64,000 nt of DNA, from NCBI GenBank assembly GCA_019454045.1, contig SKCR01015013.1, positions 1 to 64,000 on the forward strand, written 5' to 3'. This stretch comes from Zanthoxylum bungeanum (Eukaryota > Streptophyta > Magnoliopsida > Sapindales > Rutaceae). The notes beneath the pieces were generated by a model that searched no databases, was not told the origin of the DNA, and saw only the letters and a program-made list of their open reading frames with translations. A program made the position numbers and the translations under genes. Positions 43,349-54,044 of this stretch are shown in pieces; position 1 is the stretch's first letter, and the number at the start of each line of letters is the position of its first letter.

Positions 43349-43863
43349 ATGGATTTCAGTCACGTCTGGCTGAAGATGAAAAATTTAGCGCTAGCAGGGA
43401 GGCAACCCATGCATTTTGTTGTAATTTTCAAATTTTGTGTGAACTTTTTAATTTTGTGTGTTAGTTTTTCAGGTAAAAGCACAAAAGGAGCATTTTTAAG
43501 ACAAAATGAATAATGATTGAAGATCCCAAAGATAAAAGATAAATCATGAGTGATGGCTGAGTAAGGAATGAATTCTTGAGACGCATTCTCATGAATTTAT
43601 ACTAGCGAGTGGCGTATTGAGTACACAATTCCGTTGCCTTAATTATTGTTTTGATTTACTTTTCTTTTGTTTTTATCTTTATTTTCGCCGACAATATCTA
43701 AACTTTTTTTGAATTTTCACGATTTATTTTAACGTTCATCTAATAATTGTCATTTGGTAGATATTAGTGCAATTATTACTCACCCATTTCAGGTCTATAA
43801 ATTTAGTATTTCATTTCTCTCTTCAACACATTCAGAGATACACAACCAAATAAGAAAGAGAAA
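43349..43863 (+). other. ORF1-LOG intergenic region of element B
   Basis: Contains the GCGCTAGCAGGGAGGCAACC block near 43392, AT-rich sequence, and TATAAAT at 43796-43802, 62 bp before the LOG ATG. Conserved with A and C. Confidence 0.55.
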
Positions 43864-43951
43864 ATGGAAGCAACTTCACAGCAGCGAATCAAGCGTATTT
43901 GTGTTTTCTGTGGATCCAATTCTGGTAATAAACCAGAATTCATTGAGGCTG
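43864..43951 (+). pseudogene. LOG-like gene of element B, 5' piece
   Basis: Encodes MEATSQQRIKRICVFCGSNS, then GNKPEFIEA, the start of a LOG fold with the CVFCGS phosphate-binding segment. It is cut after codon 29 by element C; GGCTG at 43947-43951 is its left TSD. The rest of the gene is at 51886-52452. Confidence 0.92.
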
Positions 43952-46098
43952 TGACCGGCGTAAACACACACGTATAACGCAAGCGCACATATCGTTCAAG
44001 TAGTATAAAAATATCGATCCCACGAGGACTTAATTCCTACTGTTGTTATTAATTATTGATACTATTTATTTACAGATATCTAATTATAGGAAGAAGGGGA
44101 TTGATTGCTTTGGTTGGTTGAATGTGGAATTGCTTAATTAAAACAAATAAAATAAACAAAAGAAAATACTAAGGAAAATAACAAAAGACTCAAAGATCTA
44201 GGGTTGTGAATCATTCTAATATCTTTTAAAAGATGAAGTGATTATTTTATGTTTGTGTAATAAATTGGTATACTAACCTGGAACACTAAATTATGCGAAA
44301 GCCTCTGTCGATGGTCAGACGCAAATACCCAGTTTAACCCAATTGAACCATATGTTTATGTCAACCAAATTATCTGGATTCATTAAGTTTAAGTTTCAAT
44401 CATGGCTACCCCCGTCCGACAGGTATATGTCTATCCTGTAAGGAAATCTATTAAAGGGTTATCTATCCTCAAGGAAGATCGTGGGTTATTAAATCTAAGG
44501 CTGAAACCTAAAATCCCTATGTCTAGTTCATTTTAGATTTACCATATCAATCTTATTGGTGATCAAACAACAAGAAGCATTAAGCTTAAGACTTAATAAG
44601 TAAACCTTTAAATTACCCAAACTATAAAATAACCCCTTATAAACTGGTGATATTAGAATTCATCACAACCCCAGATAACTAACACATAACTAGGGCTAGT
44701 AAGAACTTAAAAGTAAAAGACATAAAGTAAAAATACTGAAAAGTAAAAGAAATAAAGAAAAAGCTGAAAAGTAAAATAAAATGCTAGGGTAAAAGAAATT
44801 ACTTTTACTATTTACTATTTTAGATATCTCCCATAAAGTAATATATAAACTTGTGATTATATTACCAACCGACCAATCTGGCGGTATCCTGATTAAGTCA
44901 AATTAAGTCCAACCAGCCATAAAGACAGAACCAAAATTAAATTACCAACCGACAATCTAGCGGTATCCTTGTTTAGTCAGGTTTAAACCAGATTAAAATG
45001 AATTACCAACCGACCAATATAGCGGTATCATTTTTAAGTCAATATTTTAAACAGTGAATATATTATTTTTAAGGGAGATTAATTTAAATAGTAACAGTAA
45101 AAGAATTACCTTTTACCCTAGCTGGAGAAATTACCTCCTCATGGTAAATAGTAAAAACTGTAAAGAGTAAAAAGTAAAAATTAAATTACTATTATTACAA
45201 AACGTAATTAAAATTATTTACAAAACTAAAAATTAAAAACTAAAAACTAAAAACTAAAAGAATCTAGAGAGAGAAACTCTCTCTTTAAATAGAATATAAG
45301 AGAGAGAGTGGTACATTCAATTCTGAAATCTCGAGCTCAATTTATAGGCGCAGGTAAGCTTCCAGCGTCGCGACGCCAAGGGCTTTGGCGTCGCTATGCC
45401 AGCTGCAGTGAATCGTGGCACAATGACGGCTTGGCACGTGGCGATTCGGATAAGAAGATAAGGCGACATGTGGCGAGGCGGATAAGAGCTCAATTATTAT
45501 GCTGACGTGGCAATGACGTGGCAATGCGGCTGAGATCAATTGTCGGCACCGTAGGATTGCGACACGTGTCACTTCGTGATTGGCTGATGATGACGTGGCG
45601 TGTTGACTCGGTTGACCTTCAGACGTGGACGATGACGTGGCACGACGCGTGGCAAAGTTGACTCGTTGACCAATGACGTGGCAATGACATGGATGACACG
45701 TGGCACACATGGAAATTGTGAGTGTCGGCACCGTAGGATGATGACACGTGGCACATCGCACGTTAGCATATCGGCTTTGATGGTGACACGTGGCACGGCG
45801 CATGTTAGCAAAGTCAAACTTCTCAATTCTGACCCGTTGACCCGACACACGTTAGTAGATATGATGCACGTTAGGCATCGCGACACCAATGCCTTCCGCG
45901 GCGCGACGCTGAAAAATTACCATTTTGCCCTTTTTTCCAATTTTCACAGTTTTGCTCCAAATCACCTCCAGATTGTCCTGAAACTTTATTTATCTACAAA
46001 ATAACACAAAACACATCAAAATATTCACAAGACTCAAGAAACTTTACAAAATATTAGGTTAAATAAGTGGGAAATAGTGATAGTTTTACCACTCATCA
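43952..46098 (-). repeat. 3' LTR of element C
   Basis: Plus strand begins TGACCGGCGTAAAC and ends ACCACTCATCA. It includes one 27-bp unit remnant, AACCGACCAATCTGGCGGTAT units (44870-45020), reversed TATAAATT at 45339-45346, and the G-box array. No gene; open frames at 45308-46004 are by-products of the GC-rich array. Confidence 0.92.
45435..45792 (-). promoter_or_regulatory. U3 G-box/ABRE array of element C (3' LTR)
   Basis: Five CACGTG cores at 45435, 45563, 45697, 45745 and 45787, mostly in GACACGTGGC context, upstream (minus-strand sense) of the TATA box. GCGTCGCGACGCC at 45366 lies between array and TATA. The other LTR (51311-51660) has a similar but shorter array. Confidence 0.75.
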
Positions 46099-47384
46099 CA
46101 CCATCAAACCTAACATTTTGCTAGTCCTCGAGCAAAACATAAAATAAAATAACATAAACATCTTTAAAATTTAACTAAGCCACTTTCGTAGGGATCACAG
46201 TTGCATTTAGCATATGCAACAAGCCTTTAAAAAAACCCCTAGGTGTCCCTAGTGGACGAGTTGTAGTCTCGTGAGGTTTACAGCAATGATACCCACAACA
46301 TTTTACAAAAGTAAAAAGTTAGTTAAAACTAATGCACACAAAAGCAAAAAGACAAGCGAAAAGAGAATAAAGAAGTTAGTGACTAATCAGGTGAAATTTC
46401 TACTCCAAGTTATTAGTTGTTTTGTTTCTTTCTAAATTACCGAACAAGTAAATTCTCCGATTATTTTTACCATTCTTCATACTCACGACCAACAAAATAT
46501 TAATCAATTCATTTTTGCCCACAACAGTCACAAGTGTAGTTGATAAGAGGGTAATATTTTTGTCCTAAAGTTCTATCAGATTTCACACCTATTCGTAGCA
46601 ATGGAATAATTTTTTCGGATTTTTCTGATTTTTTCTTTACTTTTTCGAATTTTGACTTTTTATTTATATACAATACCTTCCGTCTATGTAGCGAGCTTTG
46701 GGTCGGTGGCTCCCAAACCAGTTGGCTTTAGGGCACCAGGTGTTAAGACACCCCTACAGACTTAATTACTCAGACTTCATATATATATATTTTGCAGCAT
46801 CTTCGATTCATGTAGCGAGCTTTGGGCCAGTGACTCCCAAACCAGTTGATTTTAGGGCACTAGGTGTTAAAACACCCTTACAGACTTAATAACTCGGATC
46901 TCAGACGTTTTTTTTTTTTACTCCATCACTTTTTGAGATGATTCTTCCAATTAAACTATAGCACTGAATATTACAATCTTTTCAGATACAGCTCATGTCC
47001 GTATGTAACTATGCATGTTGATAATACCTGCCAACTGAGCATATGAAGATCCATTTTAGTCAGTTTTATGGAGAACTTACAAATTAAATAATTTAAAATG
47101 AAATAAACAAAAATTAACTTGTTTTGAAAATGTTTTTTTACCTTTTTAGTCAAAATAAAAACACGGAAACACAAAAATATTTTTGTAATTTTTGAAAAAT
47201 TTTCAATTTTTTTGTATTTTTCGAAAAATTTTGGACTAAAAATAAAAACAACACATAAACTAAAACAAGATACTAATCAACTAAATCCCTCCCCCAAACC
47301 TAAATGAGACATTGTCCCCAATGTCTTAAACGGTAAAAGAAGAGTTCAGAAGGTAATACCTGGTTAGCAGAATACTACGAAAAA
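46099..47384 (-). other. 3' noncoding internal region of element C
   Basis: Polypurine tract CACCATCAAACCTAAC (reverse) at 46099, a duplicated block of about 110 bp at 46680-46905 (each with a GTGTTTTAACACC-like hairpin or its relic), and the GACATTGGGGACAATGTC motif (reverse) near 47310. Element A has one copy of the block, B has two (53259-53482). Confidence 0.7.
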
Positions 47385-48038
47385 TTACCGATTAAGATCT
47401 ATGTCCAATTTGCGCTTCTTTCCACGATCGCTATCTGACCAGTTCAACTTGGAGAGAATGGGGTCGACTTTCGGTTCAAAGGCAAGGATCTGGTCAATTA
47501 ATTCTTCGGCCTTTGTAGCAGTCAGGAAGATATCATGTACTGATTTCGTGACGAACTCATGTCTTTTGGCTTCCGCAAGAAATACAAACAGAAAATCGAA
47601 GAAATGCTCAATGTTAAGTAACCCAATGGGCTTCTGATGAATATTTAAGTGTGGCCATGATGCAACAGTAAACATTTCCTCAGACATCTCAAGCCCTTAT
47701 GGTAACTCAATAAACGCATCCGCAGTATTGATCATTTCATGAATTTGTTCGGGCATTCCAGATACGATGCGTTCATCTCCATTTGTTTGTCCGATTAAGT
47801 GTTCGTCCGCCAAAGGTTTTGGAATGATTCCCAAAACATGACCGCCACCTTCCTGAACAGCTTTTGAAATACTTCCCATCAATCCAAGATTGCCACCGCC
47901 ATATACTAGGTGCATATTTCTTTCCTCTATGACTCGCCCCAATTCCTTTGCAGCCTCGATGAATTCTGGTTTGTTACCAGAATTGGATCCACAGAAAACA
48001 CAAATATGCTTGATTCGCTGCTGTGAAGTTGTTTCCAT
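47385..48038 (-). pseudogene. Captured LOG-like gene of element C, full length with one stop
   Basis: 217 codons in one frame with a single nonsense codon, TAA at codon 114 (47697-47699). Family features: HICVFCGSNSG (residues about 11-21), NMHLVYGGGNLGLMGSISKA, GHVLGIIPKPLADEHLIGQT, NGDERIVSGMPEQIHEMINT, ADAFIELP, then stop-GLEMSEEM in place of PGGxGTxxE, WPHLNIHQKPIGLLNIEHFF, and a C-terminal tail with RGKKRKLDIDLN that looks like a nuclear localisation signal. The length fits plant LOGs (roughly 210-230 residues). The start is chosen because all three copies align there, though an in-frame ATG exists at 48077. The changes in the motif are transitions, as expected from methylation decay. 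It would make free-base cytokinin if intact; this copy cannot. Confidence 0.92.
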
Positions 48039-48573
48039 TTTCTCTCTTCTATTTGGATGTATATCTGGATGTTTCAAAGAGAGAAATGACGAGCTGAATT
48101 TATAAAACCTGAAAATGGGTGAGTAATAATTGCACTAGTATCTGCTAAATGACAATTATTAGATGACCGTTAAAAATAAATCGTGAAAAGTCAAAAAGTA
48201 TAAATCTTGTCGGCGAAAATAAAGATAAAAACAAAAGAAAAGAAAATCAAAGCAATAATTAAGGCAACAGAATTGTGTACTCAATACGCCATTTGCTTAG
48301 TATAAATTCATGAGGATGCGTCTCAAGATTTTATTCCTTACTCAGCCATCACTCATGATTTATCTTTCATCTTTGCAATCTCCAAACACCATTCATTTTG
48401 TCTTAAAATGCTCCTTTTGTGCTTTTACCTGGAAAACTAATACACAAAATTAAAAAATTCTACAACATGTATACACAAAATATGAAAAACAGAAATTACA
48501 ACAAATTGCATGGTTGCCTCCCTGCTAGCGCTAAATTTTTCATCTTCAGCCAGACGTGACTGAAATCTATCTG
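48039..48573 (-). other. ORF1-LOG intergenic region of element C
   Basis: Reversed TATAAATT near 48098-48105, about 60 bp upstream of the LOG ATG, and the GGTTGCCTCCCTGCTAGCGC block (reverse) at about 48511-48530. Confidence 0.55.
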
Positions 48574-49724
48574 TCAAGGAGGTTTCAGCGTCGTTTTGGA
48601 TGTCCGATTAAAGACAATCCCGTGAGCGTTGCTTTTGAAGGGTCTCTTCCAACGGTAAGGTGGAAATTTTTTTTGTCTCATTCAGTGCTTGTGCCACCTT
48701 TTTAAACTTTGTCGCTCCAGCAGTACCTGAAAAGAAAGAAACAAATCAGGAGGTCTCGTATGGTGCTTGACTTAGAATGGAAGTTCCATTCTGTCAAGCT
48801 TCTCGGTGATTTCTCTAAATTGTACTCCCCACACAGTGATGTTTCACCTGAATGCTCTAGATCTTTAATAAGTTCAGACATTTGCTCCTCCATTTGCTCT
48901 GTTTCTTGATCCACCTGAGGATGAAAAGATGAGTCAGACATTAGGTCTTCATCCTCTGATTCAGGTGAATTGATTGGCTCGGGTAGATCTTATTCAAACA
49001 TCATTGCAAAACAATCTCCAAGATCTTCGTTTTGAGGATACAGAATTCCATCCTCAATTTTTGATGCAGTTGGTACAAATATTTCAGCTTCATCCTCTTC
49101 AGAATCTGAATAATAAAAATCAAATCGAGACTTTTGCTGGTTTGGGCTCCTGAACTGATACCTCTGGTTGTTGATACTGCCCAGCCTCCTCCTTTACTGA
49201 AGTGTCATCGTGAAATGATTGGAATTCAAGGGCTTCATCAGTGTCATCTGAAAATGGTGCTTGAGGTATGTTGTTCTGGCTTTTTATTAACTGTCTTATT
49301 TGATCTGTCATTCTCTGTATGGATTCTGCGTTATTCTGAATTTGTGCATCAAATCGAGCTGCCTGTTCTTTGAACATGTGAATCGATTGATCTTCCTCGG
49401 ATGGTTCTGGTTCTTGATGAAAATCATAGGTGGATGGTGGATAAGATGGAAAATATGATGGTTCTTCGTACCATGAAGGATTTTGATAGCTCTGCCACCC
49501 TGGATTGTAGTTGTACTCGTAATAATCTATTGGGTGGTTACCATTACATATATCACATCTCTCCATTGCATTCTGATTAGCAAATGTAGTATTACTTGGT
49601 TCTGACATCCAGTGATAATCGTTGGGTTGTACAACAGCCTCAGAAAATCGGACTGTTGCTCCCAAATGTGGGGTGTATCTTCTTGTAAAGCACGTAATCT
49701 CTCAATCTCCCTGTAGTGTTCCAT
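48574..49724 (-). pseudogene. ORF1 of element C, gag-derived, frameshifted
   Basis: Starts MEHYREIERLRALQEDTPHI, shifts frame near 49640, then reads CDICNGNHPIDYY (the last Cys of the knuckle is Tyr here), YNPGWQSYQNPSWYEE and DAQIQNNAESIQRMTDQIRQ. It shifts again near 49120 and resumes as SFHPQVDQETEQMEEQMSEL. Two or more frameshifts plus the lost knuckle Cys make it non-functional. Confidence 0.82.
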
Positions 49725-49835
49725 TTTTCAACCACCTGAAATAAAAATAAAGAAATAAAAATTACAGATAAAAATGAAGAAAATTAGATACAAGTAAATT
49801 AGATAGCTTCAAAATTAATAACTCAAGAAATAAAA

Positions 49836-49853
49836 GTCCCCGGCAACGGCGAC
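49836..49853 (-). other. Primer-binding site of element C, tRNA-Asp type
   Basis: Minus strand reads GTCGCCGTTGCCGGGGAC, one base from the usual GGCGCCGTTGCCGGGGA core. It lies seven bases inside the 5' LTR. Confidence 0.85.
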
Positions 49854-49860
49854 AAAAACT

Positions 49861-51880
49861 TGACCGGCGTAAACACACACGTATAACGCAAGCGCACGTA
49901 TCGTTCAAGTACTATAAAAATATCGATCCCACAAGGACTTAATTCCTACTGTTGTTATTAATTATTGATACTATTTATTTACATATATCTAATTATAGGA
50001 AGAAGGGGATTGATTGCTTTGGTTGGTTGAATGTGGAATTGCTTAATTAAAATAAATAAAATAAACAAAAGAAAATACTAAGGAAAATAACAAAAGACTC
50101 AAAGATCTAGAGTTGTGAATCATTCTAATATCTTTTAAAAGATGAAGTGATTATTTTTATGTTTGTGTAATAAATTGGTTTACTAACCTGGAACACTAAA
50201 TTATGCGAAAGCCTCTGTCGATGGTCAGACGCAAATACCCAGTTTAAAACCCAATTGAACCATATGTCTATGTCAACCAAATTATCTGGATTCATTAAGT
50301 TTAAGTTTCAATCACGGTTACCCCCGCCCGACAGGTATATGTCTATCCTGTAAGGAAATCTATTAAAGGGTTATCTATCCTCAAGGAAGATCGTGGGCTA
50401 TTAAATCTAAGGCTGAAACCTAAAATCCCTATGTCTAGTTCATTTTAGATTTACCATATCAATCTTATTGGTGATCAAACAACAAGAAGCATTAAGCTTA
50501 AGACTTAATAAGTAAACCTTTAAATTACCCAAACTATAAAATAACCCCATATAAACTGGTGATATTAGAATTCATCACAACCCCAGATAACTAACACATA
50601 ACTAGGGCTAGTAAGAACTTAAAAGTAAAAGACATAAAGTAAAAATACTGAAAAGTAAAAGACATAAAGAAAAAGCTGAAGAGTAAAATAAAATGCTAAG
50701 GTAAAAGGAATTACTTTTACTATTTACTATTTTAGATATCTCCCATAAAGTAATATATAAACTTGTGATTATATTACCAACCGACCACTCTGGCGGTATC
50801 CTGATTAAGTCAAATTAAGTCCAACCAGCCATAAAGGCGGAACCAAAATTAAATTACCAATCGACCAATCTGGCGGTATCCTTGTTTAGTCACGTTTAAA
50901 CCAGATTAAAATGAATTACCAACCGACCAATATAGCGGTATCATTTTTAAGTCAATATTTTAAACAGTGAATATATTATTTTTAAGGGAGATTAATTTAA
51001 ATAGTAACAGTAAAAGAATTACCTTTCACCCTAGCTGGAGAAATTACCTCCTCATGGTAAATAGTAAAAACTGTAAAGAGTAAAAAGTAAAAATTAAATT
51101 ACTATTATTACAAAACGTAATTAAAATTATTTACAAAACTAAAAATTAAAAACTAAAAACTAAAAACTAAAAGAATCTAGAGAGAGAAACTCTCTCTTTA
51201 AATAGAATATAAGAGAGAGTGTGGTACATTCAATTCTGAAATCTCGAGCTCAATTTATAGGCGCGAGTAAGCTTCCAGCGTCGCGACGCCAAGGCTTTGG
51301 CGTCGCTATGCTAGCTGCAGTGAATCGTGGCACAATGACGGCTTGTCACGTGGCGATTCAGATAAGAAGATAAGGCGACACGTGGCGAGGCGGCTAAGAG
51401 CTCAATTATTATGCTGACGTGGCGATGACGTGGCAGAGTTGACTCATTGACCGATGACATGGCGATGACATGGATGACACGTGGCACACGTGGCAATTGT
51501 GAGTGTCGGCACCATAGGATGATGACACGTGGCACGGCGCACGTTAGCATATCGGCTTTGATGGTGACACGTGGCACGGCGCATGTTAGCAAAGTCAAAC
51601 TTCTCAAATTCTGACCCGTTGACCCGGCACACCTTAGCAGATCTGGTGCACATTAGGCGTCGCGACGCCAATGTCTTCCCCGGCGCGACGCTGAAAAATT
51701 ACCATTTTGCCCTTTTTGCCAATTTTCACAGTTTTGCTCCAAATCACCTCCAGATTGTCCTGAAACTTTATTTATCTACAAAATAACACAAAACACATCA
51801 AAATATTCACAAGACTCAAGAAACTTTACAAAATATTAGGTTAAATAAGTGGGAAATAGTGATAGTTTTACCACTCATCA
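49861..51880 (-). repeat. 5' LTR of element C
   Basis: Colinear with 43952-46098 but about 127 bp shorter. Most of that is a missing segment of the G-box region, present at about 45515-45640 in the other LTR. Ends ACCACTCATCA, followed by TSD GACTG. Confidence 0.92.
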
Positions 51881-51885
51881 GACTG

Positions 51886-52452
51886 CAAAGGAATTGGGGA
51901 GAGTCATAGCAGAACGAAATATGCACCTAGTATATGGCGGTGGCAACCTTGGAATGATGGGCATCATTTCAAAAGCCGTTCAGGATGGTGGCGGTCATGT
52001 TTTGGGAATCATTCCAAAACCTTTGGCAGACGAACACTTAATCGGACAAACAAATGGAGATGAACGCATCGTATCTAGTATGCCCGAGCAAATTCATGAA
52101 ATGATCAATACTGCAGATGTGTTTATTGCGTTACCAGGATGGCTTGGGACGTTTGAGGAAATGTTTATTGTAGCATCATGGGCGCACTTGAATATTCATC
52201 AGAAGCCCATTGGGTTACTTAACATTGAGCATTTCTTCGATTTTCTGTTTGTATTTCTTGCGGAAGCCAAGAGACATGAGTTAGTCACGAAGTTAGTACA
52301 TGATATCTTCCTGACTGCAACAAAGGCCGAAGAATTAATTGATCAAATCATAGCCTTTGAACCAAAAAATTGACCCCATTCTCTCCAAGCTGAACTGGTC
52401 AGACAACGATCGTGGTAAGAAGCGTAAATTAGACATTGATCTTAATCGGTGA
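51886..52452 (+). pseudogene. LOG-like gene of element B, 3' piece
   Basis: Continues the frame from 43951: GRVIAERNMHLVYGGGNLGM, GHVLGIIPKPLADEHLIGQT, NGDERIVSSMPEQIHEMINT, ADVFIALPGWLGTFEEMF and WAHLNIHQKPIGLLNIEHFF. PGGxGTxxE is kept except G to W. A one-base gain in an A-run at about 52366 stops the frame after FEPKN; the normal tail (RGKKRKLDIDLNR) follows in another frame to 52452. Before element C arrived this was the best LOG copy in the window, with one damaging substitution and a late frameshift. Confidence 0.92.
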
Positions 52453-54044
52453 ATTTTTGATTTTCAGCTAACCAGGTACTACCTTCTAAACACTTCTTTT
52501 ACCATTTAAGACATTGGGGACAATGTCTCATTTAGGTTTGGGGGAGAAAATTAGTTGATTACTATCTTGTTTTTAGTTCGTGAGTTGTTTTTATTTTTAA
52601 TCCAATTTTTTTTTTAAAAAAAGACAAAAAAATTAAAAAAAAATTAATTAAAAATTTTCAAAAAAAAAGGCATATTTAAAGCTAGGTGATGGTTTGGTGT
52701 CTTCATTCACTCACTACCTTTAAGGAAAAGCTGTGAAGGCACCTAGAAAATCATTCACCTGTAGCTTGTTGTGATAGACTAGTTTGGAGGACTCGTTGTT
52801 TATTCCTGTCACCAAGCGATAAGAGCCTAAGAGGCTTGGGTACTTAAGAGAGCCCCGCTCCACCCTCCCTCTGGGGAATCTACAATGGGAAGTCCATTCG
52901 AAATTTAATCACACACCATGACCAGTAAAAGTTATTTCCTTTTGTTTATGTTTTTGTTTTTATGTTGACTAAAAAGGTGAAATTGGTGAGAGATAGCTGT
53001 ATAAGGAGTTTCCACTCCTAAGACTTATCTTAAACCTATTTCGAAACAAGTTAATTTTTGTTTATTTCCTTTTGAATTATTTAATTTGTAAGTTCTCCAT
53101 AAAACTGACTAAAATGGATCTTCATATACTTAGTTGGCAGGTATTATCAACATATAGTAACATACGGACATGAGGCGTATTTGAAAAGATTGTAATATTC
53201 AGTGCTATAGTTCAATTGGAAGAAGCATCTCAAAAAGTGATGGAGAAAAAAAAACATATGAGATCCGGGTTATTAAGTCTGTAAGGGTGTTTTAACACCT
53301 AGTGCCCTAAAACCAACTGGTTCGGGAGTCACTGGCCCAAAGCTCGTTACATGGATCAAGGATGTTGCAAAAATATATATATCTGAAGTCTGGGTAATTA
53401 AGTCCGTAGGGGTGTTTTAACACCTGGTGCCCTAAAGCCAACTGGTTTGGGAGCCACCGACCCAAAGCTCGCTACATAGACGGAAGGTATTGTATATAAA
53501 TAAAAAGTCAAAATTCAAAAATCAAAGAAAAAATCAGAAAAATTATTCCATTGCTGCAAAAAGATGTGAATTCTGATAAAACTTTAGGACAAAAATATTA
53601 CCCTCTTATCAACTACACTTGTGAGTGTTGTGGGCAAAAATGAGTTGATTAATATTTTGTTAGCTATGTATGTGGAGAATGGTAAAAATAATCGGAGAAT
53701 TTACTTATTCGGTAATTTAGAAAGAAACAAAACAACTTGTAACTTGGAGTAGAAGTTTCACTTGAATAGTCACTAACTTCTTTATTCTTTTTTCTGTTGT
53801 CTTTTTGCTTTTGTGTGCATTAGTTTTAACTAACTTTTTACTTTTGTAAAATGTTTGTGGGTATCATTGTTGTAAACCCTCACGAGACTACAACTCGTCC
53901 ACTAGGGACACCTAGGGGTTTAAAGGCTTGTTGCATACGCTAAATGCAACCGTGATCCCTACGAAAGTGGCTTAGTTAATTTTAATTATGCTATTTTATT
54001 TTATGTTTTGCTCGAGGACTAGCAAAATGTTAGTTTTGGGGGTG
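52453..54044 (+). other. 3' noncoding internal region of element B
   Basis: GACATTGGGGACAATGTC then TTTGGGGGAG (52510-52545), an AT-rich tract, about 300 bp absent from A and C (52670-52970), the duplicated hairpin block (53259-53482), and the polypurine tract TTTTGGGGGTG before 54045. No gene. Confidence 0.7.

Larger units (their letters stand above)
43952..51880 (-). mobile_element. Element C: LOG-carrying gypsy-like element inserted in LOG of element B
   Basis: A complete 7.93 kb element on the minus strand: 5' LTR 49861-51880, PBS (reverse) 49836-49853, ORF1 49724-48574, LOG 48038-47385, polypurine tract next to 46099, 3' LTR 43952-46098. TSD GGCTG/GACTG (4/5). It splits the LOG frame of element B at codon 29/30, in antisense. 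Same organisation as A. Confidence 0.94.

Noticed and set aside
45308..46004. Overlapping ORFs on both strands in element C LTRs (also 51311-51671 and 63378-63994)
   Set aside because: They follow the GC-rich G-box arrays and have no conserved protein features; LTR sequence.
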